Below are positions 5,978 through 11,349 of a DNA stretch of 11,349 bases, one piece after another. Position 1 is the first letter of the stretch, and every line of letters begins with the position of its first letter. The stretch is from positions 1-11,349 of the forward strand of contig DAIDJC010000086.1 in the NCBI GenBank assembly GCA_027451565.1. Direction: 5' to 3'. The position numbers were made by a program, and so were the translations under genes. The DNA is from Limisphaerales bacterium (GTDB lineage Bacteria; Verrucomicrobiota; Verrucomicrobiia; Limisphaerales; UBA11358). A model generated the notes under the pieces. That model saw nothing but the letters and a program-made list of their open reading frames with translations. It was not told where the DNA came from and searched no databases.

Positions 5978-7039
5978 ATGCCACCACAAAACCACCTCAC
6001 CCTTCAAGTAGGCTCAATCGCATCCTCAGAGGGCTGGCCCTGTGAGGGCGAAGGCCTTTTTTTGATTTTTGTGGAAAGCGGACGGGGGCAAATCACGGCG
6101 TTTTCCAATCAATCGAGCTTGGCCCCGGGCGACCTTCTGGTCGTGAGCGGACGGTCTCAGGCCAAGCTGGCCGTGCATCCTTCAGCCGCTGGCGCCGCCC
6201 TGGCCTTCCGGTGGTTTACCGTCTCCGCAGACAGCTTGTTCCCCTTGTTTTCTCCCGGGGAAGTCTCTTTCATCCAAAACATAGTTCAGGGCTTCAGGGC
6301 TCCCAAAATTTATCCAGCCTCACAACCCGCTGCCAGCCAGTGTCATTCCCTCATCCGCCAGGCCGCTGAAAAACAGGATTTGATCCATCGCAGCCACCTG
6401 CTGCAGGTGGTGGCCCTCCTGCTGTCCGCCGAGTTTTGGTCCTGGCAACAAAAACAGACCACGCTCGGCGATTCAGCCGATGACCACACGCTCCAGGTTT
6501 TTGAGCAGCTTTCTTCCGATGAATTGCTGACCATGTCCGTGGACGAATTGGCGGCCAAGTTCGGTTGCAGCCGCCGGCATTTAAGCCGCCTGTTTCACCA
6601 GAAATTTGGCGTCTCAGTCGCCGCCCTGCGAATGGAAATCCGCCTCCTCAAGGCCTCCTCCATCCTGCGGGATCCCAGGGTGAAAATTATCAATGTGGCC
6701 GAACAATGCGGGTTCAACCACCTGGGCTTGTTCAACACCTGCTTCAAACGGCGCTTCGGCCAGACGCCCGGCATGTGGCGAAACACCCTGCGCGAACAAT
6801 CGCAGCTCGCCGACAAATCAAAAGACACCGAACAATGCCCGCTTAAAACCTCCGGTATTTGTCCTCTTGGCAGCGTGAACCATTCCCCCGGTGGCAACCA
6901 TCGGCAGACAAATCCATCCTCTTCTGCCGCAATTGCCGGTTCCATCAAGGCGCGCCTCATGGTTGAGGCCGTCAAGGGCAGTGCCGCATCCAGAGGCAGG
7001 CCGCGTCCAATTGATGGGCAGGGGGAGCGTATCCCATGA
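5978..7039 (+). CDS. AraC-family transcriptional regulator with extended C-terminal tail
   Basis: This is a 353-residue protein. Residues ~25-85 form a beta-rich, cupin-like sensor region (GLFLIFVESGRGQI...LAPGDLLVVSG), and a helical linker follows. The double helix-turn-helix of the AraC family is at about 175-270, with the first recognition unit in SVDELAAKFGCSRRHLSRLF and the second in KIINVAEQCGFNHLGLFNTC followed by FKRRFGQTPGMWR. AraC proteins normally end soon after this point. Here about 80 more residues follow (274-353), rich in Ser, Pro, Arg and Gly, with no recognised domain. It lies directly upstream of, and in line with, the Wzc-type gene, so it may control exopolysaccharide production. 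The inducing ligand is unknown. Confidence 0.9.
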   Translation: MPPQNHLTLQVGSIASSEGWPCEGEGLFLIFVESGRGQITAFSNQSSLAPGDLLVVSGRSQAKLAVHPSAAGAALAFRWFTVSADSLFPLFSPGEVSFIQNIVQGFRAPKIYPASQPAASQCHSLIRQAAEKQDLIHRSHLLQVVALLLSAEFWSWQQKQTTLGDSADDHTLQVFEQLSSDELLTMSVDELAAKFGCSRRHLSRLFHQKFGVSVAALRMEIRLLKASSILRDPRVKIINVAEQCGFNHLGLFNTCFKRRFGQTPGMWRNTLREQSQLADKSKDTEQCPLKTSGICPLGSVNHSPGGNHRQTNPSSSAAIAGSIKARLMVEAVKGSAASRGRPRPIDGQGERIP

Positions 7040-7136
7040 TCCGGCAAACGATTCTTCAACCGGTTTTTGCATCAAGTCCCGGCTTGACCGCGCCTTTTAT
7101 TCCGCCTTGCCTGAGCCTATTGTCGAATGTTGCCGT

Positions 7137-7162
7137 GCCAAACCCGGGTTTTGGCGGTTTTT
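7137..7162 (+). terminator. Possible rho-independent terminator after the AraC-type gene
   Basis: GCCAAA (7137-7142) pairs with TTTGGC (7150-7155) around a short CCCGGGT loop, followed by GG and five T residues. It lies 97 bases after the AraC-type stop and 56 bases before the Wzc-type start. If real, the two genes are transcribed separately or partly uncoupled. The stem is short. Confidence 0.4.
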
Positions 7163-7218
7163 ACCCCGAAAAACACAGTTTTCTTCGCCTGCGGCATGTC
7201 ACTTGCATTAAATAAGAT

Positions 7219-9378
7219 ATGAGTCATGAATTGATCCCGGTCTCAGGCGATGAATACCGTGGATCGGACCTTCATCACGTGGCCTCCGCGCCCTCCTCAG
7301 CCCAGCGCTTGAGGAGGTTTCTGGCTGCCCTCCGCCAATTCTGGTGGATACCGCTCATTACCGTTATTCTCGGCGCCGTCTTGGGTTTCATCGCGGCCCG
7401 GCGTCTTGTCCCCGTTTACGTCTCCTCCGCCCGCATGTGGGAAACCCTCAAGGTCCAGTTGCCGGGGGAATCTCTCTACTCCGAGGACATGCAGAATTTG
7501 ATGGGCACCCAAATCCAGCTTTTGCAGAGCGAAAAAATCCGTGAGATGACCCTTGTCCGGCTGGCCGCCAATGCCGCCAAAACACCCATCCCACTGGGAC
7601 AGGACGGCCAGCCCCTGCCGGTCACCATCCGGGTGGATTCCGCGCCCAACAGCTCCATTTTGGACCTCAGCGCCGCCAGCTCGGACCCCGCCTTCACCCA
7701 GAATTACCTGCAGGCGCTCATGGAGACTTTCATCACATACGACCGGGACACCCGCAATTCCATTTCCGGCATGACCCTCGCCTCCATCACCGATGAGATT
7801 GCCAAACTGGAGGAGGACTTGAAGAACGAGCAGGATGATCTCAGCGCCTACCAGCGCACCAACAACGTGGAGATTGTGAAGAACGAGCAGGCCGTTGCAG
7901 CCGCCTATCTCACCCGCCTCCAAACCGAACTGGCCGACTTGGAGTTGCAATCCAAATTGGTGGAGACCGCGGAAAAGGAGGAGCAAAAAACCGGTACATT
8001 GCTCACCAACGACGCCGTAATCCTCGCCGTGATGAACAACCTGGAAGGCAGCTCGGCGGGGGCCCAGGCCGATGCGTCCACCCCCGACGACCAAAACAAG
8101 GTTGATTTGCTCGAGATGAGGCGCCAGGACCTCATCGTGAACCAAAAACTCCTGACCAACAGCGAGACCATCCAGGAGTTGGACGACCAAATCAAGGGAG
8201 CCAAGCAAGCCCAGACCGCCCGGAAAAGCGCCCTCGTGCAGAGTATGTACGACAGGCTGGAGGCCTACAAGCTGGTCACCCAGATCAAAATCAATTACGA
8301 CAAGGACTCCATCAAGGAATGGGAGGCCAAAATCAGCGGGGAAAACGCCGTGCTCGGCAAGGCCGATGACATGCAGATGAAAATCGCCCATACCCAGAGC
8401 GATTACGACCGGCTCACCCAGCTCTCCCAAAACATCGGCATCAGCCGCAGCATTGACCAGGAATCGCTGGCCATCCTGGAGCAAGCCTCACCCTCGTACC
8501 GGTCCGTGGCCAAGGAGAACCAGATGCGCGCCATGAGCATTGCGGGCGGCCTGGCAGTCGGGCTGGCTTTCGTGTTTTTGCTGGGCCTGCGCGATGACCG
8601 CTTCACCTCCCTCCTGGAAGTGAACCAGACACTCGGCGATTCCGTCATGGCCATGCTGCCCCGCATGCCCCGGGACATGAAGGACCAGGCGCTGATGCTG
8701 GCGCCCAATGACCAGCGGCACCTCTATGCGGAATCCTACCGCAGCCTCCGCAGCGCCCTGCATTTCCTCACTCATGGCGAGAGCCGCCCCAAGACCATCC
8801 TGGTGACCAGCGCCACCCCAAACGAGGGCAAATCCACCGTGTCCGCAAACCTCGCCAAAACCCTCGCCCTGGCCGGCTCCAAAGTGCTCCTCGTGGACGG
8901 GGACCTCCGGCGCGGCCATCTGCACGAGCTGCTGGGTTTGAAAAATGACCAGGGCTTTGTCAACCTCCTCGCCGGAGAATGCGCCGCCGCCGATGTCATC
9001 CAGTACAACGGCATCCATAACCTGTCCTTTATCTCCAGGGGCTCCGGCCAGGCCAATCCGGGCGACCTTTTACTCTCCCCGAACCTCAATCAGTTGCTCG
9101 CCCGGTGGAAGGCGGATTATGACTATGTCCTCATGGACAGCAGTCCCGTCTTTGCCGTGGCAGACAGCGCCACCGTGGCACCCTGCATGGATGGTACCAT
9201 CTTTCTCGTGCGCAGCCATTTTTCCAGCGCCCGAATGACCCGCGAGGCCCTCGAGATACTCGCCCAGCGCCGTGCCCGCATCATCGGCGTGGTGTTTAAC
9301 ATGGCCAACACAAAGTCCCGGGATTACAAGTATTACAAATACGCCGAGTATTACCCCGCCGCCAAGGCTCAGGATTGA
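7219..9378 (+). CDS. Polysaccharide co-polymerase / BY-family tyrosine autokinase (Wzc/ExoP type)
   Basis: This 719-residue inner-membrane protein controls chain length and export of exopolysaccharide or capsule. The Wzz part has membrane segment 1 at about 41-60 and a large periplasmic region with coiled coils (about 190-255 and 295-405). Membrane segment 2 is at about 438-456. The cytoplasmic kinase follows: Walker A SATPNEGKST (531-540), Walker A' LLVDGDLRR (557-565), Walker B VLMDSSP (637-643). The C-terminal tyrosine cluster YKYYKYAEYY (703-712) is the usual autophosphorylation site. Both halves are in one chain, the proteobacterial-type arrangement. The proline-rich motif normally seen before the second membrane segment is weak here (SPSYRSVAKEN). 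The ATG at 7219 has only a weak purine stretch before it. EPS genes are expected nearby; a NusG-like gene lies further right. Confidence 0.95.
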   Translation: MSHELIPVSGDEYRGSDLHHVASAPSSAQRLRRFLAALRQFWWIPLITVILGAVLGFIAARRLVPVYVSSARMWETLKVQLPGESLYSEDMQNLMGTQIQLLQSEKIREMTLVRLAANAAKTPIPLGQDGQPLPVTIRVDSAPNSSILDLSAASSDPAFTQNYLQALMETFITYDRDTRNSISGMTLASITDEIAKLEEDLKNEQDDLSAYQRTNNVEIVKNEQAVAAAYLTRLQTELADLELQSKLVETAEKEEQKTGTLLTNDAVILAVMNNLEGSSAGAQADASTPDDQNKVDLLEMRRQDLIVNQKLLTNSETIQELDDQIKGAKQAQTARKSALVQSMYDRLEAYKLVTQIKINYDKDSIKEWEAKISGENAVLGKADDMQMKIAHTQSDYDRLTQLSQNIGISRSIDQESLAILEQASPSYRSVAKENQMRAMSIAGGLAVGLAFVFLLGLRDDRFTSLLEVNQTLGDSVMAMLPRMPRDMKDQALMLAPNDQRHLYAESYRSLRSALHFLTHGESRPKTILVTSATPNEGKSTVSANLAKTLALAGSKVLLVDGDLRRGHLHELLGLKNDQGFVNLLAGECAAADVIQYNGIHNLSFISRGSGQANPGDLLLSPNLNQLLARWKADYDYVLMDSSPVFAVADSATVAPCMDGTIFLVRSHFSSARMTREALEILAQRRARIIGVVFNMANTKSRDYKYYKYAEYYPAAKAQD

Positions 9379-9444
9379 AGCCGGCCAGGCGCAGGGCTCC
9401 AGGTTTTTTGATGGTTGGGATAGGCATGGGTTTGATGTGAGTTT

Positions 9445-9463
9445 GGCATGCCTATTGCATGCC
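9445..9463. other. Short perfect stem-loop downstream of the Wzc-type gene
   Basis: GGCATGC (9445-9451) and GCATGCC (9457-9463) form a 7-bp perfect stem with a 5-base loop, 67 bases after the kinase stop. No clear T-run follows, so it is not a standard intrinsic terminator. It could be an RNA 3'-end structure or a protein site. Confidence 0.35.
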
Positions 9464-9601
9464 GGTGGTTTGCAAGTCGGCTCGCGTGGCGGCTTTGCCA
9501 GTGAATGAAAATTAAGATTCGTTGCCTTGGGGTGAATCGCCTGCCCGTTGAAAAGCGGACTGCGAATTGACCGGGACGAAGTCTGCCCATCCCCCGGCCA
9601 C

Positions 9602-10122
9602 CAATGAAATTGGCGGAGAGGGCCAGGGAGAGGGGAACTCGCAAACAGTCAGTGCGAAAGATGAACAATCTCACTTTCTGAAAGCTCAGCACCACCTCTC
9701 CCCGTCCCTCTCCCCCAATAAAATTGGCGGAGAGGGAGAAAGACGCGGTGGATTTGATATGGCTTTAAACCATTCCAAGTGTCAATGATGCTCAACCCTT
9801 TCAAGACCGTTAAAAAACCCAGGCTGTATTATTCCCTCTCCCCGCAAACGAAGTGTGGGGAGAGGGTTAGGGAGAGGGGCGCTCGCAAACAGTCAGTGCG
9901 AAAGAAGAACAATCTCACTTTCTGAAAACTCAGTGCCACCTCTCCCCGCCCCTCTCCCCCAATAAAATTGGCGGAGAGGGAGAAAGACGCGGAAGGCTTG
10001 CCTTGCCCTAAAACCATTTTGAGCCTTGAAGGTGAACCCATTTTCAAGACCGTTAAAAAACCCAGTCTGTCCTATTCCCCCTCCCCGCAAACGAAGCGCG
10101 GGGAGAGGGCCAGGGAGAGGGG
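9602..10122. repeat. Tandem array of ~244-bp repeats rich in CCCTCTCCC hairpins
   Basis: Unit 1 spans 9638-9881 and unit 2 spans 9882-10122. The first 111 bases of each (9638-9748 and 9882-9992) differ at only about 5 positions. The middle is more diverged, and a 23-base block from TTCAAGACCG to AAACCCAG recurs at 9800 and 10043. The tail of a further unit, CCAATGAAATTGGCGGAGAG onwards, precedes them at 9602-9637. Each unit holds hairpins: CTCTCCCCCAAT/ATTGGCGGAGAG with an AAA loop (9708-9734 and 9952-9978), and CCCTCTCCCC/GGGGAGAGGG (about 9835-9867, with a related one at about 10079-10108). Similar C/T-rich hairpin repeats are common between genes in many bacteria. Short ORFs here are products of the repeat, not genes. 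Confidence 0.85.
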
Positions 10123-10382
10123 AGAAATGAACAACAAAGGCTGAAGACAAAAGGCATGCCGCCCGAAGGGTCTTCGACAGACAACAGCACCCATTGCCAT
10201 TTCCAGACAGGCTCTCCAAGGGGGTGGAGAGATTCCACTACCCCAACGTCTCCGGGTCTCCCCGCCCCGTAAACAAAATTCCATTGGCGGTTAAACTGCC
10301 GGTCCGGCTTCGGCGGGCGGGCATGGGATTTTCACTCTCAATTCCCTTGTGCCGATGCAGACTTGCCGTGTAGGATTTTGTC
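10123..10382. other. Non-coding leader region of the response-regulator gene
   Basis: About 260 bases separate the repeat array from the response regulator. They hold a possible decayed copy of the dispersed element (10161-10215) and a GC-rich segment around 10300-10325 with CCGGTCCGGC. A TAGGA ribosome-binding-like site lies at 10371-10375, 7 bases before the ATG at 10383. No promoter stands out. Confidence 0.45.
10161..10215 (-). repeat. Possible diverged, internally shortened copy of the dispersed element
   Basis: CAGCACCC followed by ...TTTCCAGACAGGCTCT (10185-10215) resembles the end sequence at 1805-1835, with about 6 differences in 31 bases. GCCCGAAGGGTCTTCG (10161-10176) matches GCCCGGAGGGTTTTCG inside the full element (5336-5351) at 14 of 16 positions. 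The order of the two blocks matches the full copy, but the distance is shorter, so an internal deletion is possible. Confidence 0.35.
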
Positions 10383-11054
10383 ATGATCAAGCTAGGGAAA
10401 AAGGCTGGCACCAAAAAAAGCCTGGTCTTTTTGGTGGAGGACCATCCGGTTTTTCGCGAGGGCTTGGGCAAACTGCTCAATGCAGAGCCTGATTTAAAGG
10501 TTTGCGGCGGCACTGGAGACCCGTGCCAGGCCATCAAAATGATCCGCAAAGCCAAACCAGACCTGGTGGTGGTGGATATCGGTTTGCCCGGCAAAAGCGG
10601 GCTGGAATTGATCAAGGAAATCCGCGATGAAGCCATCCCGGTAAAATTGCTGGCTGTTTCCATGTTCGATGAGGCCATTTACGCGCAACGGGTTTTAAGA
10701 GCCGGCGGGGATGGTTACGTCATGAAACAGGAGGACCCAGAGGTGATTGTTCTGGCCATCCGCGATGTTTTGGCCGGACGCATTTACGTGAGCGAAAATG
10801 TTTTTGCCAACGATGCCATGCGCAATCCTGTCCCTGATGACGCCTCCCTGATTGACACCCTCACCGATGTGGAATTGGAAGTCCTGGAAGGCCTTGGTCA
10901 GGGGCGCAGTTCCAATGAAATCGCCGACCAGATTGAGATGACGGTGAAAGAGGTGGACGGTTTGGTGGGCAGCATCCGGCGCAAGCTCAAGCTCAAAAAT
11001 CTCAATTCCCTTATCCGTTATGCCGTTTGTTGGGTGGAGGATAGCGTTAAATAG
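10383..11054 (+). CDS. NarL/FixJ-family response regulator
   Basis: This 223-residue two-domain regulator has a receiver domain at about 13-132. It carries the acidic pair Glu19-Asp20, phosphoacceptor Asp65 (in VVVDIGLPGKSG), Ser93 in the Thr/Ser switch position and Lys115, all the residues needed for phosphorylation. A LuxR/GerE-type helix-turn-helix follows at about 158-216 (LTDVELEVLEGLGQGRSSNEI, then RRKLKLKN). The recognition helix TVKEVDGLVGSIRRKL is less canonical than the common TVKTHxxxIxxKL form. A TAGGA motif 7 bases before the ATG supports the start. No sensor kinase is adjacent within the window. Its place between the Wzc-type gene and a NusG-like gene suggests a role in exopolysaccharide control, which is inference. 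Confidence 0.94.
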   Translation: MIKLGKKAGTKKSLVFLVEDHPVFREGLGKLLNAEPDLKVCGGTGDPCQAIKMIRKAKPDLVVVDIGLPGKSGLELIKEIRDEAIPVKLLAVSMFDEAIYAQRVLRAGGDGYVMKQEDPEVIVLAIRDVLAGRIYVSENVFANDAMRNPVPDDASLIDTLTDVELEVLEGLGQGRSSNEIADQIEMTVKEVDGLVGSIRRKLKLKNLNSLIRYAVCWVEDSVK

Positions 11055-11168
11055 CCATTCAGGCGGGGTCGGGGCAGGCATCTCGCGGCATGCCCGCGTC
11101 AAGACCGTCCCAAATCCCGCGCTCCAATCCAGTCCTGCCTGCGAATGCAATCGGCAAGCAACCTAAAC

Positions 11169-11349
11169 ATGAGCGAATCCCAACCTGTTGCCCCTTCCAT
11201 GATGCTTGCAGCCAATGTCCATGCTCCCGGAAACCCACCCATGCCGGAGGGCGGTTCGGACCTTGACACGCCGCCCCGTCAGGATTCGAAGTGGTTCGTG
11301 GCCCACACACTTCCCCGCCGGGAGAAAAAACTCAAGGCCTGCGGAGATC
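11169..11349 (+). CDS. NusG/UpxY-like transcription antiterminator, N-terminal part (3' end outside window)
   Basis: Sixty codons are visible, with no stop before the edge. After a ~40-residue Pro/Met-rich N-terminal extension comes KWFVAHTLPRREKKLKACGD (41-60), which matches the first strand and helix of the NusG N-terminal domain (W-[FY]-V-x-H-T-x-x-R-x-E-K). Specialised NusG paralogues (RfaH, UpxY, LoaP types) commonly sit at the start of capsule or EPS operons and let RNA polymerase read through long gene clusters. That fits the Wzc-type gene upstream. Core nusG is usually next to secE or ribosomal-protein genes and lacks this extension, so a specialised paralogue is more likely. Later ATGs at 11199 or 11202 are alternative starts. 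The gap of 114 bases after the response regulator shows no clear promoter. Confidence 0.8.
   Translation, partial: MSESQPVAPSMMLAANVHAPGNPPMPEGGSDLDTPPRQDSKWFVAHTLPRREKKLKACGD

Noticed and set aside
7297..8484. Long minus-strand ORF of 395 codons
   Set aside because: It lies entirely antisense to the clear Wzc-type kinase gene. Its sequence is low-complexity and rich in Gly, Val, Leu and His, as expected for the complement of a coding strand.
9602..10122. CRISPR array
   Set aside because: The repeat period is about 244 bases with hairpin-rich units and similar spacers. There are no short regular repeats with unique spacers and no cas genes.
9369..10284. Several short ORFs with PLSL.LSP..GGEG-like translations
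   Set aside because: They are translations of the C/T-rich hairpin repeats. Such frames are frequent false genes in repeat arrays.

Overview
The window looks like a piece of a Verrucomicrobiota chromosome, possibly from the Pedosphaera/Limisphaerales side. This is an inference from gene content and protein style, not from a marker gene: an RHS protein of verrucomicrobial type, an IS66 TnpA remnant, parB next to def, and an exopolysaccharide locus with a fused Wzz/BY-kinase and a NusG-like regulator. GC is moderate to high, and several genes lack a clear Shine-Dalgarno sequence. No rRNA, tRNA or CRISPR array was seen.

Left part (1-1740), accessory DNA. The 3' end of an RHS-repeat gene carries a cysteine-rich, lower-GC C-terminal tip. 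It overlaps by 4 bp a small three-helix membrane protein that is a good immunity-protein candidate. Two bases further on begins an NAD(P)-binding SDR/epimerase-like gene. It is cut after about 83 codons by the left end of an IS66-family element, of which only the start and a shortened tnpA remain.

Middle part (1790-5168), housekeeping. On the minus strand lie a 93-residue exported/membrane protein, parB and def (peptide deformylase), with parB and def 6 bp apart. On the plus strand, divergently, lie a DUF309 protein and a TIGR01777-type NAD-dependent epimerase, 14 bp apart and probably one operon. parA is not beside parB.

Repeats. A 282-bp element bounded by near-perfect 28-bp inverted repeats follows the epimerase gene (5201-5482). 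A 49-bp copy of its end touches the def stop codon (1790-1838), and a diverged, shortened copy may lie at 10161-10215. A separate array of two 244-bp units rich in CCCTCTCCC-type hairpins fills the gap at 9602-10122.

Right part (5978-11349), exopolysaccharide regulation and export. In order: an AraC-family regulator with an unusual C-terminal tail, a possible terminator, a 719-residue polysaccharide co-polymerase/tyrosine autokinase of the Wzc type, the 1-kb repeat-filled gap, a NarL/FixJ-type response regulator, and the 5' end of a NusG/UpxY-like antiterminator running off the window. This is the usual cast for the front of a capsule/EPS cluster, whose glycosyltransferases would lie beyond the right edge.

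The strongest candidates for something undescribed are the RHS tip with its membrane partner, and the inverted-repeat-bounded dispersed element.
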